The notes under the pieces: generated by a model
What the model saw: the letters and a program-made list of their open reading frames with translations, nothing else
Database searches by the model: none
Told to the model about the DNA's origin: nothing
Source of the DNA: Gnetum montanum
Lineage: Eukaryota; Streptophyta; Gnetopsida; Gnetales; Gnetaceae
Assembly (NCBI GenBank): GCA_015680685.1
Contig: MNCI01014694.1
Coordinates: forward strand, 1,324,543-1,388,542
Reading direction: 5' to 3'
Length of the DNA: 64,000 nucleotides
Translations under genes and position numbers: made by a program
Shown: one piece after another, positions 9,002-19,987 of the stretch
How the letters are laid out: each line of letters opens with the position of its first letter
Position numbering within the stretch: position 1 is the stretch's first letter

Positions 9002-12000
9002 TTACTTTATATTTATGCTATCAGGTTTGTAAATTATCATTTCCCCAGAGGGAAAGGTTTGATCAATTATATAAGGTCCCTTCCACAATGTTTGAAATTT
9101 TTCCTTTTTAGGTACATCTATGGGGTTCCAGTAGAGGACCTTATCTCCTAGTTGAAACTTTACTTTCCTAACTCTAAGGTCATGGCGTTGCTTGCTGAAT
9201 GCCTTATTCACCTCATTCTAAGATAGGGCCACTAAGCAATTTTCATCTAGCACATTCAAATTGATCAATCTTTCCTTTTGTGCTAAACTTGGGTCAACGT
9301 TTAGTTCATAGGCCGTTGAGAGTGTATAGAGCTCAAATTGAATTGAAACCATTGGAAGTTTTCCATACACTAACTCATAGGGAGAATGTCCAATAGGAAA
9401 TTTTCAAGTTGATCGGTAAGCCTAGAGAACATCATTAAGTTTTGTGCTCCAATCCTTCCTATACTTGCTAATGGTTCATGTTAATATTTTTGTAATCTCC
9501 CAGTTGGTTACCTCTACTTGACCATTGGCTTGGGGGTGGTAAGGTGTTGTTAATTTATATGCTACCCCCAAGCGTTGCATTAATTTTCTAAATGTGGCAC
9601 CTGTGAAATGAGTCCCATTATTAGAAATTAGTGAACGCAGCACCCCAAACCTATTTACAATATGTTTTTTTATAAATCTAGTGGCAATGGATGATGTGCA
9701 ATCTATAACGATTGCTACTTTAGCCCATTTTGTACAATAGTCAACTACTACTATAATATACACTTTCCTGTTAGACATGGGTGTGATGGGATCCATGAAG
9801 TCAATGCCCCATATGTCAAAAGGTTGTAGTGGTTGAATCCACTGATGAAGACCATCCATATGAGAAGTCATCCCCCCATCACATTGACAACATTCATAAG
9901 ACTTGACAAACTAGTGGGCATCCCTAAAGATTGTGGGCCAATAGTATCCTGCCATCAGGATGTTTCTAGTCATGCGTCTCTCTACATAGTGGCCTCCGCA
10001 AGGTCCTTCATGAGCATCTTGGAGAACGCGTAGTTGATCTTCGTTAAGGACACACCAATGAACCAAGCCATCAGCACACACCTTGTATTTTCCTAAAATT
10101 CAAGTCTTGTGGCATCTCTTGAGTGAGAAGATATGTGAGGATGCCATTATACCATATTTCTTTTTTAGGCATTTGTTCATTTATTGCTCCAGTAAAGAAG
10201 AGTTTTTCTAGAAACTAGTCAGAGAGCAAGCTCTCCTCCTCTTTATTATCCCATCTTAAGCAAGAAATATGGTCAACAACCACATTCTCAATCCCTTTTT
10301 GACCTACCATAGTAAGATCAAATTTCTGTAAGATCACAAGACACCATATAACATGAGAGCTCACTGTTAGCTTATTCATAAGGAAGCGAATTACACTATG
10401 GTCTGTATCTATAAATACTTTGTAACCTAGCACATAATGTCTAAAATTTTCTAACACGTACATCACTACCATTAATTCCTTCTCCATTGTGGTGTAATTT
10501 AACTATCCTCCAATAATGCTTAGACTTGTGCAATGGATATAATATGGATCTTTCTTATCATCCATCTATGTGAGTACTACTCCCAAAGCATAGTTAGATA
10601 CATCTATCATGATATGGAATGGTTTGAATCAATCTAGTGCTCGTAGGATTGGTGTTTCTACAAGTTCTCTTTTAATTGTTAGAATGCATTTTCACATTCC
10701 TTGGTCCAAATGAAAGGTGCATCTTTATTTGTAAGTTCTACCAACAGCTTTGCAATCTTAGAGAAATTCTCAATAAAGCATCAGTAGTAACAAGTGTATC
10801 CAAAAAATTACCTAATATCTTTAACAATGTCTAGTTTGCATGTTATTCCTTAGATGAACCTTTTCTTTTCTAGGTCTACCTCAATCCCTTTCTGCGAAAT
10901 TCACTACCCTAGCACAATGCCTTCTTGGACCATGAGATGGCTCTTTTGTTAGTTGAGCCATAGGTTTTTCTCAACACATCTCTTTAATACTTGCTCAAGT
11001 TAGTCCAAGGCTTGCTCAAAGGCAGCTCCATAGGTGGAGAAGTCATTCATGAAGACTTCAACACCACTACTGATCTATTGTTAACTAATGACCAAGCATT
11101 AAAATGTTGCAGGGGCATTGCATAGGCCAAATGGCATCTTACAATATGCAAAAGTCCCCCAAGGACTTGTGAATGTTGTCTTGGCTTGGTCTTATGGTGA
11201 AATTTGTATTTGGTTATAGCCACTATAACTATCCAAGAAACTATAATAACAATGCTTGGATATGGTGTCTAATACTTGATCCACAAATGAAAAAGGAAAG
11301 TGATCCTTAAATGTTTTAATATTTAACCTAAAGTCAATGCAAACCCACCATTTACCATCCTTCTTTGATACAATTACAAGTGGACTAACCCACTCACTAT
11401 CTACCATTGGATAGATAAAGCCTATCTTGAGGAGTTGCTCTATCTCCTCCCTAACAATTTGCTTCAATTTGGGGTTTAGCCACCTCTTTGGCTATCTTCT
11501 AAGATTCATGGTCAAGTCAATGTAGATGCGATGCTGGCATATACTTAGATCAATACCTGTCAGCTTTGGATATGACCAAGCAAAAGCTATTGACCATTTA
11601 TTCACCACTTTCAACAATTTTTCTTTTTGTTCAGGAGCAAGTTTGGCATTAATGATGATTAGTTTACCATTCTTTAAAAATTCATATTCCATACTGGCCG
11701 ATAAAGTTTTTAGTTCTAAGGATTCCTACTTGAAGTGATTAGGGATCTCCAACTCTCCCCAACAGGTATCATCATCTTCATTAGAGAGTTGGGAATGAAC
11801 TTGTTCAATTTTTTCCATACCTTCAACATATGCACATGTTAGACTCTCAGTTGGCTCCATGCATATTATGCTACTATCTAAATCAGCTATTAGTCATTGG
11901 CTGCCCTCCTACTTTATGGTTGCTGCATATAGACACAGTTGAATATTAATATCTTGTGCACACTTACTACATGCCTTAATGTATGTGCTTTTGATTGACC

Positions 12001-12500
12001 AAATCTTTTGCACACAATTGCACCTATTATTGCTATATGCAATGCTTGAAATATGCTTCTTCTCAATTTTTCCTAACTCATTTTCCTTAGATATTTCAAG
12101 AGATAGGTCCCTTATACCCATTTACACATCAACCATGCTTGACCAAGCCCTTTCCATGATGATGGAGAAGTTACTTTTATAGTTTTCCACCTTGATTACC
12201 AGAAAATCAACAAGATAGGACAACCCACAGACTGTGGTCATAATGTCCTCTACTAATCCCAAAGGAATAGTAATCAACCAATTTGCTAATTCTAAATATA
12301 TGTTGCTCTTCTTAAGAGGTGGTAGGTTCCAGGCTTTGTACATATCATGGGAGATGAGGTTAACTCTGAAACCAAAGTCAAGAAGAGCCTTGCATGGCTC
12401 TTGTTTGGTAATCTATAGAAAGATGAGTGGACTTCCTGGATCAAATCTTTTTGTAGGAAGGTTGTCAACCTTGATCTCGTCAGAAATAGCATGAGTTAGC
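9002..12500 (-). pseudogene. pol (PR-RT-RNase H-integrase) of element A
   Basis: In the minus sense the domains are: protease (LLDFGFRVNLIS near 12,390, D-F-G replacing D-S/T-G); RT (EWVSPLVIVSKKDGKWWVCID, SFLDSYSGYNQI at 11,192-11,467; the active site near 11,045 reads F-M-N-D instead of F-M-D-D); RNase H (10,215-10,487, DTDHSVIRFLMNK, VVDHISCLRWD); integrase zinc region (WPTIFRDAH, C..C near 9,880); integrase core (9,476-9,871, GIDFMDP, LISNNGTHF with catalytic Asp to Asn, NGQVEV); and the C-terminal GPY domain (FQTLWKGPYII, 9,002-9,211). The frame is long but has a handful of stops. Polymerase and integration functions are lost. Confidence 0.85.
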
Positions 12501-12599
12501 ATTACAGTGTAGATCCTAGGTGACACTTGGTTTGAAGGGTGCTTGAAGGTATTTGATTCAAAGGATGAGGGAACTGGAGATGCATGGTGAGTAGTTGAA

Positions 12600-15091
12600 G
12601 TAGGTTGTGAGGGCTAAAGAGGACTACTAGGCCAAAAGAAAGGTCATTTCCTTAATCGATTATCTAGACCACTTGCTTGAAAAACTAGTTGTGAGTGTAC
12701 AACCCTTGTAACATTTTGTTTCTACAGTTGTGAAGAAATTTCACCCTGCATGGATGAAGTAGGAGGTAATTGAGTTGAAGGTGGAGGTGTAGGTGTAGAG
12801 GGATGTGGAGGATGATAAGGATATAGAGATGGGTTTTTCCCTCAAGTAGATGGTGAATGTGTTTAGTGGTACTTTGGAGGGTAATAGTGATGCTAGAATG
12901 ATGCATGACTTGCCAAACTTCTAGGGGAGATGGGTTACTGAACATAGTACCCATATGAATCTAGTTGCTTATAAAGGTACTACTACCTTGGTGGTGGCAT
13001 TCCCCACAATTGTGGTTAGTATCATTATTGGTACTATTCATAAGGTTATGGAGGAGTTCCACCTGGGTAGTAAGCTTATTGCTGTTAGTGGAACTACCTT
13101 GGGCTGCCTTGAGGGTAAGTTAATCATCTTGGATCTTTTCTATGTGCTAGGTGAGGATTTAATGCATACACTCTAGAGCCTTGTAAGTCTAACACCATAG
13201 GGTAGCATTCCTTTGGATGTTCATATTGACAAATGTCACATTCACATTTAGTTTTATCATCAAAGTTAGACTCCACAACTTCCTCTACTACAATGGCCTT
13301 GCCCTTACCTTTTTGGTAGGCACGTTCAGCTTCTTTTTTCCATCTATGATTACGATCGCTATTTTGCTCTTTGGATTCTTCAGCAATCTTCAAAGTGATT
13401 TGAAACTTTTCATTTAAAGAGTTTCATAACTTGTCAATCTTGGCTGAAATGTTAGAAATAGATTTTTGGATAGGCAAGTCTTTCTATTCATCACTTCATT
13501 AAGTGGTGACTTGTCCTCATCACAAAATCAGACCTTTCATTTTCTGATGGATGGGTTCCTATTATATTCTTTAGCACTCTCCCTTTTTCGTATCTCACCT
13601 TATTCTTTTGCTACCTACTCAATTAGCCTTTGGATATGATGAGCTCTCAGTTTAGACAACCTTTCTTGGGCATACACCCCAAGGGTTCTTCTTGTTTCTG
13701 CTTTGAGCCCATCTATGATGTGGCGAAGTTGTTCCCTTTGAGAGTAATCATGGCAAGGGCATCTATGTAAGAGTGAATAGTATTGGGCCATGGTAGCATC
13801 CAAGGATTCATGTGCTCCTTTTTTCTAGCCTTGGATTTCCCTTCTCAAGTTAGAAACTCTAGAGTATGTTTGATATTTTTCATTGAACAATTCTAACATG
13901 GTACTCCATCTTCAAAAAGATTCCAATTCTATGGATTGGTACCAACTTTTAGCTTCCTTAATGAGTGTCCTTGGGAAAAGCTTTAGTTTCTACCACTTGT
14001 TCTCTATGTTCTATAAGGCACAGGCATCTTGAAAATTTTGTAGATGTGTTTGCAAATTAGAATTGTATCCCCTCTCAAATCTTGGGATATTGTTCATATC
14101 TAAGTGCTTAATCCAACTATCCTTCATATTCCTAGTTGGTATTATCACTACCTCCANTTTGTAGATGTGTTTGCAAATTAGAATTGTATCCCCTCTCAAA
14201 TCTTGGGATATTGTTCATATCTAAGTGCTTGATCCAACTATCCTTCATATTCCTAGTTGGTATTATCACTACCTCCACAATGTTAAGCATAGTTTGAGTT
14301 CCAATAATGGTTCATCATCATCACTGCGTTGATGACGCTAATGATGGTTTCAGCCACCCATTCGATTTTGGTGGCCTTCATGATCATTATTATTTTGTCA
14401 ATCACCTTCATCATAGTTGTTTTGATAGCAGCTTCAATGAGAACCATCAAATGAAGAGGAATGTTTAGAATCAAATGAAGAGGATGAAGAGGAAGGTGGA
14501 CTACCACCACCACCATAATGTCCACCACCACTCTTACACTTTTTACGATCACCATCATTAGATCCCTTGTTATTGTGATGTTCACCCCAGTCCCTACCTT
14601 GGCTATCACTCTTTCTTGAACCTGATTTATGAATAGTTGATTTCAAGGTCAAGTTCACACCCTTACCATTAGTAACAGGAGGTGGAGAATATTAATGTTG
14701 AGAACCTTCTAAGGAAGGATCCTCGTTATTCTCTTGATCTAGTAAGAACAAGGATTTAGTGTAATGTTTCCCCTTTGTGACCTCATGGAGCCTCTCCTAA
14801 TGTTTATCTTACTTACATTGTGTTTCAGCGGGACAATAGTTCCGAGTATCATATCCATCCACAACGTACTCTTCATAAAGATTTGCTATAGGGTTTAAAT
14901 AGCATTCAGAGCACAAATCTATCAAGGGGAAAAATAACGTTGCCCTCCATATCACACTATTGCATCTATTCATCCTGATGTAAGATGAAGGTGAAATTTA
15001 GCACAAACTCATCTAGATGAGTGTATACCACCTTGCATTCCTATGGCATTGGTGGTTTAGTATCTTTAGGCTTACGAGAAGAAGAAGACAT
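12600..15091 (-). pseudogene. gag of element A
   Basis: It starts at an ATG at 15,089-15,091 (MSSSSRKPKD). It shows the same N-terminal module as B and F (LDEFVLNFTFILHQDE), a Gly/Ser-rich linker (about 14,460-14,600), the gag domain near 13,600-14,050, a charged region and the short zinc knuckle CDICQYEHPKEC at about 13,215-13,250. It is broken by several stops. The middle is also interrupted by the artificial-looking duplication at 14,037-14,277. Confidence 0.75.
14037..14277. repeat. 120-bp direct repeat flanking an N (likely assembly artefact)
   Basis: Positions 14,037-14,156 and 14,158-14,277 differ at a single base and are separated only by the N at 14,157. The corresponding gag regions in B and F contain the segment once. 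This is what unmerged overlapping contig ends look like. Confidence 0.85.
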
Positions 15092-15226
15092 TTTGTAAAA
15101 CAAAATGAAATTGTCAGTGTGCTTTTATAATTTATGTATAGTGGGAATGTTATTGACCTTTAGGTTCATACAATGATATTAGTGGTATCCACTTAGACCT
15201 AAATAGCGCACACTCCACAAACAAAG

Positions 15227-15244
15227 TCCCTGACAATGATGCCA
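15227..15244 (-). promoter_or_regulatory. Primer-binding site of element A
   Basis: TCCCTGACAATGATGCCA on the + strand, one base from the LTR start, is a degraded match to the tRNA-Asp 3' end. It marks 15,246-16,119 as the 5' LTR of element A. Confidence 0.65.
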
Positions 15245-15245
15245 A

Positions 15246-16119
15246 TGATGAGCAATGAGATACCCCTATGCCCAACCATACAAATCACAAAGCATTCATG
15301 TGCAATCTAATCAAATTTAATGAACTTTATCATTTCTAGTGCACTAGCCCTTTAGAAAGTGAATCTAGCCTTAAGGTCAATCATTGTCCTCCCAATTATA
15401 CTTGTGATGTACATTGGTATGATTAAGTGTACTGAGGCATCCAATTTTTATCATTTTGTATTTTATATTTTGGTGTTTGAAATGTAGATAAAAAGGAGTT
15501 TAATTAACTAATTTAAATTACTAATTAACTAAACATTAAACTAATCCTAACATAAGTATCCATTCCCACTTTTCGTACACATCTTGAACCCACGTACCCA
15601 CTACTGGGTGACCAAACACTACTCTACTAGGCATACCAAGCAATAATGTTGCTAGGATTACCAAGCGAATATGTGTTATGGTCAAAGCAATTGTACTTAT
15701 GTGTGTAATCTATCTCGCTTAATTATTTCATTAATGTAATAACCGAAAAATGTTTGATAACTAATTAAAAGCATTTAATAAATAATTAAAAACATTAAAT
15801 GCATAAATAAAATAGCTAATCTATCCAAAGTGCTAGAAGGTTTATCAAAAAGCTCAGCTTTATTGCCACACACACTATCATGCTTAGGTACAACAATGCT
15901 TAAATAAAGATCTGTACACTCAATTACTCCTACTATAGGCACTCAGGGAAAAATTCTAACTTTCAAAATAGAAAAAATGCAACAGCTTTGCTACTACTAA
16001 AATCTAGACTCTCCATGAATGTGGCTGATAGGTGCATATTTATAGGCAATGGACAGACACTACGTCGACAAGGCCTCATCGACGTAGTACAAAATGTGTC
16101 GACAAACAACAACTCATCA
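15246..16119 (-). repeat. 5' LTR of element A (874 bp)
   Basis: The termini are TGATGAG ... CTCATCA. In the minus sense U3 has GTCGAC, GATGAGGCCT and CGTAGTG motifs, followed by a TATA box (revcomp of 16,037-16,045). The right end abuts RNase H sequence of element C in the opposite orientation, so A interrupts C or replaces its 5' half. Confidence 0.8.
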
Positions 16120-17690
16120 ACTAGGATACAACTGAAGTACACCAAAATAGAAAAGGAGCTAGTGGCAATGATGTACATGCTTGAGAAGTTTAGATAGGAT
16201 GTGCTTGGGTACCAAATTTATGTCCATACTGATCATAGTGCCATCCAATTTCTCATGAACAAACTAGTGGTTAGTCCTAGGGTGATTAAATGACTCGTTA
16301 TCCTACAAGAATTTGACATCACAATGATTGATAAGAAAGGTACAAAAAACATTCTAGCTAATCATTTATTGAGGCTAATGTGGGATTTCCAAGATCATGT
16401 AGAACCTTTATCTAATCAGTTCTCCAATGAAAACCTATTTACCAAAATAGTAAAGGCTATAAATTTAATAGGGAAGCCATGGACAATAGAATACTTGACT
16501 TATTTATCAACACAAGAGCTTCCTGCCAATTGAAGTAAAAAACAATGAGAACAATTCCTTCAAAGAGCAAAAACATATATTGAAATCAATGGAAATTTGT
16601 ACAATATTTGTGCAGATGGGCTAATTAGATGGTATGTGCTAGAGTATGGCCAATAGAGAGTCTTACTAGACATCCATGAAGGCCCATGTGGTGGCCACTT
16701 CGTGGGGCATAGAATGGCACTCAAACTAATAATGGTAGGCTACTTTTAGCCTACATTATTCTGAGACACCCACAAGTTTGCACAATCTTGTGAAAAATGC
16801 CAAAAGGATGGAGGAATAATGGCCAGAAATGAAGGGCCACAACACTGGATATAGCCACTTGAGCCATTTGACATATGGGGAAGTGATTTCATGGGACCCA
16901 TAATGCCAATGTTGAATGGAAAAGCATACATAATTATGACTAGATTATTGCACAAAATGTGGAGAGGTAGTAGTAGTAAAAGACTATATAGCAAATACAA
17001 CTACCAAATTCTTCCAACAACACATGGTGAGTAGATTTGGAGTACCAAGAATTCTCATATCAGATAATGGGACTCACTTCACTAGTGCTACATTTAAAAA
17101 GCTCATGCAACAACTTGGGATGAACCATAAAATAACAACACCATATCATCCTCAAGTAAATGGTCAAGTCAAAGTAACTAACTAAGAGATTACTAGGATA
17201 CTCACTAGGAAGGTTAGTAGGTTTAGAAAAGACTAGAGCACTAAACAAAATGATGCTCAATGGGCCTATAGGACATTCTGGAAATTACCTATAGGATACT
17301 CACCATATGAGTTAGTTTATGGCAAGTTACCAATGCTTCTGATCTAGGCAAAGCTCCACACTCTAGCTACTACCGACCAACTTGACATTGATTTGAGCTT
17401 AGCCCATTGAGAACGCCTCATGAATCTAAACCTCTTAGATGAAAATAAGCTTGTAGCATTCATGAGTAATGAAGTACACAAGCATTACTCCAAACTTAGG
17501 CATGATACATGCATACGGCAAGTAACTATACAACTGGGTGATAAGGTCCTTTACTATAATCCTAATCATCTACCCCAAAAAGCCAAATTTCAGACACTTT
17601 GGAAGGGACCATACATTGTTGAAGCCACTTATTTATTAGGTACCTTACATATCTACCACCCATCCTATCCATAAAATCTCATTATTGCTA
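16120..17690 (+). pseudogene. RNase H and integrase of element C
   Basis: RNase H reads TKIEKELVAMMYMLEKFR, then HTDHSAIQFLMNK and KKGTKNILANHLLRLMWD (16,130-16,400). Integrase follows: DFMGPIMPMLNGKAYII near 16,885, then after a frameshift LISDNGTHFTSATFKKLM (about 17,055-17,110, second Asp kept) and NGQVKV (catalytic Glu to Lys). The C-terminal domain with FQTLWKGPYIV lies at 17,420-17,674. Stops and frameshifts make it a pseudogene. Confidence 0.8.
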
Positions 17691-17820
17691 ACATCCAACA
17701 AGTCAAATTCTATTATGAATATTCCAAGGAATCTACCCAACAATCTTCTACTTGTTCTCTCTTTCATTTGACCGATCCTAATGATAGTCATGGGGATGTT
17801 CATCTAGACCCATAGGTACT

Positions 17821-18020
17821 TTGCTGAAATTTTCACTTTCTTTTCACTTTTTCACATTTCTTTATACATTTTTCCATTCTTTTATACTTTTAAATTTCTT
17901 AATAATTTCTCAATTCTTTAACATTTTTTCATTCTTACTAATTTTTCATTCTTTTCATCTTTTCATTTTTTACCATTTTTTTACAATTTTCCTTCCTTGC
18001 TTACATTTTACTTGTGTATA
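17821..18020 (+). other. U-rich tract after integrase, element C
   Basis: About 200 bp of TTTTCA/TTTCTT-rich pyrimidine sequence sits just after the integrase C-terminus, in the coding sense. It corresponds in place to the tracts of A and E. It could be a polypyrimidine tract for splicing or simply low-complexity sequence. Confidence 0.5.
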
Positions 18021-18394
18021 TTTTTGTTAACTTCATAATGAAACACAAGAATAAGGCAAGATGTAGTTGCAACTAATGTGAAGATTTCTCTATGTTATCG
18101 AATCATAAGGAACTGATTATTTGTATAGTGAGACCACAAGATCCATCCATCCATTCCAATAATAAGAAGTTATTACCATGGCCATTATGATATTCTTTTC
18201 CATCCTAAAACTAGGAATAAACTTGTGATCATTATGCCTAGAGAAAAAAGTGAAGAACTAAATAGGAATTTCAAGGGTGTGACATTAAGGGGATTTTTGG
18301 ATTCTCTTGGATCACTTCTATTAGTCCTATCCTATTGCTTAGATTGTATTATATCCTTGTAGATCTAGTGAAAAATGGAAATGAGAGTAAAATA

Positions 18395-18565
18395 AGTGCT
18401 ACCTTACCATGTCACTAGAAAGACATGTTACCCATTGCTGAAGGAAGTCCTCTCGTAAGGTTAACACAATTAAAAAAATAAAAGATGAAAGTGCACTAGA
18501 ATAAATTTCTAGGGATCCCACTAGAAAGACATGTTACCCATGCCTGAAGGTAGGCAACTTCTTAG
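18395..18565 (+). repeat. Direct repeat in element C spacer
   Basis: CACTAGAAAGACATGTTACC followed by CAT(T)GC(C)TGAAGG occurs twice (about 18,413-18,445 and 18,519-18,547), with diverged sequence between. A related arrangement occurs at 56,980-57,110, outside any recognisable element. Confidence 0.6.
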
Positions 18566-18982
18566 AAATCTAAAACATAAAAAAAGTGTCATGAATAAAC
18601 TCCTCCCTTGAACAATACGTCAAGTGATGATACTCCTTGCAATGGTGGTAGTCTTATAGTTGTGAATCCAAGAGATGAAACAATGTGATGTTGTTGGAAT
18701 GTGGTCTAGACTTGGTTTGAATCTTGGACAGAAAGGCTAATGATTATCTTAACCACTGATAAAACAAAAGAATTCATTAGGCCTATGGTATGACACCTCA
18801 TGTCCTAATTTCAACAATCCCTTCTATAATCCATTCTAGTTCACTGTACAATAAATCATAACTTATGGTTTTGTGTAGCATAGTGAAATTTTTCCAATGT
18901 GATGATGCTAACATGTGTGTTTTTTTAGACAAGTATGCATTACATTTAACTCCTTAAGTGCCCACAGACACTTTGAGGTGTG

Positions 18983-19039
18983 GTTATATAAGGGCACTAA
19001 GGGTTGGATCCTGCTTTAGGCAGGATCCACTTGTATAAC
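18983..19039 (+). other. Conserved stem-loop block of element C
   Basis: Arms GTTATATAAG (18,983-18,992) and CTTGTATAAC (19,030-19,039) flank a 37-nt loop. Within the loop GGATCCTGC and GCAGGATCC form a perfect inner inverted repeat (19,006-19,028). The loop aligns without gaps to those of A and E. Confidence 0.65.
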
Positions 19040-19360
19040 TATTGTATCTTATACCCAAAAAGAAATTCCAGATCATCTTGTGCCTTCTAGAATAATGAAT
19101 AACTCAATCAAAAACTTCATTGATCACCTTGAACTCCAATTGGATAATAAAACTTCATCACCCATTTCTTATCCATCCAAAATACTTCATAAAATTTCAT
19201 GGCCTAAGATTCCTTCTTAATAAACTTTCAATGCCTATTTTTCACAACTAGAGCATCCTATCTACTCCAAGACCCTTTAGGACATCCTGCTATCTTCTTA
19301 CCACATGGATTAACTCATTTTTTCATCAAAAATCAAATGCAAAAATTTAAAATTTTTGCA

Positions 19361-19452
19361 GTGACGTCATTCATACGATGCATGAGGCCCTCAAATATCA
19401 TTGATTTGATGTCCTATCAACAATGTCATGTAGCTTAAATAATATATATATC
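19361..19452 (+). promoter_or_regulatory. Putative internal promoter of element C third ORF
   Basis: ATCATTGAT (19,397-19,405) and CAATGTC precede a TATA-rich stretch (19,437-19,452), about 540 bp upstream of the third-ORF ATG. The same words ATCATTGAT and CAATGTC precede the TATA box of the element's own LTR (23,100-23,143). Confidence 0.45.
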
Positions 19453-19987
19453 CATGGATACTTAGCCAAATTTTTGGATTTGTCTCATTTGCAACCAAGG
19501 AGTTTTTCAAATTTTCTCTTGAGCTCTAAAACACCAACCTTCACAAGCCATAGCTTTCCCTCCATAACTCCAATTTTCATGATTTTTGAGTATATTTGAT
19601 CATGGGATGCTCATCTTAGTCATGGGAGGATTATATCAAGAAAAATCTGAGTACTTTTTTCAAAATTTGTCTAACTCCGAAGGATAGTTTTCAAGAATAA
19701 GTGAAATAGAATATGAATAAAACTTAATTTGATTACACCAAATGATTAATAAAGCTTCCTAATAACCCATTCTGATCTATTCTAAGTTGTTATGAGCTAA
19801 TGAGATATTAAGTGTGGAAAATTATTAAGTATATGACATAACATTTAAGGGGTTTTATTTAAAAAATTTTCTAACTCTGCAATCTTAAGATAATAAATAT
19901 TTGATCTAACCAAAGGAATGAGCAAAGTGAAGAATATTCAAAACCAATATAGACATTTGACTAATTTCAAACCTTTATTGATTGTAG

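Larger units (their letters stand above)
3672..16119 (-). mobile_element. Athila-like Ty3/gypsy element A, nearly full length
   Basis: The minus-strand order from the right is 5' LTR (15,246-16,119), primer site, gag (to about 12,600), protease-RT-RNase H-integrase (12,500-9,000), a 2.3-kb spacer, and a sense third ORF (6,739-3,900). Its own 3' LTR is missing: the sequence stops about 17 bp short of the expected polypurine tract and abuts LTR B. It is dead, with in-frame stops and altered catalytic residues in RT (F-M-N-D) and integrase (second Asp to Asn). Confidence 0.8.
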
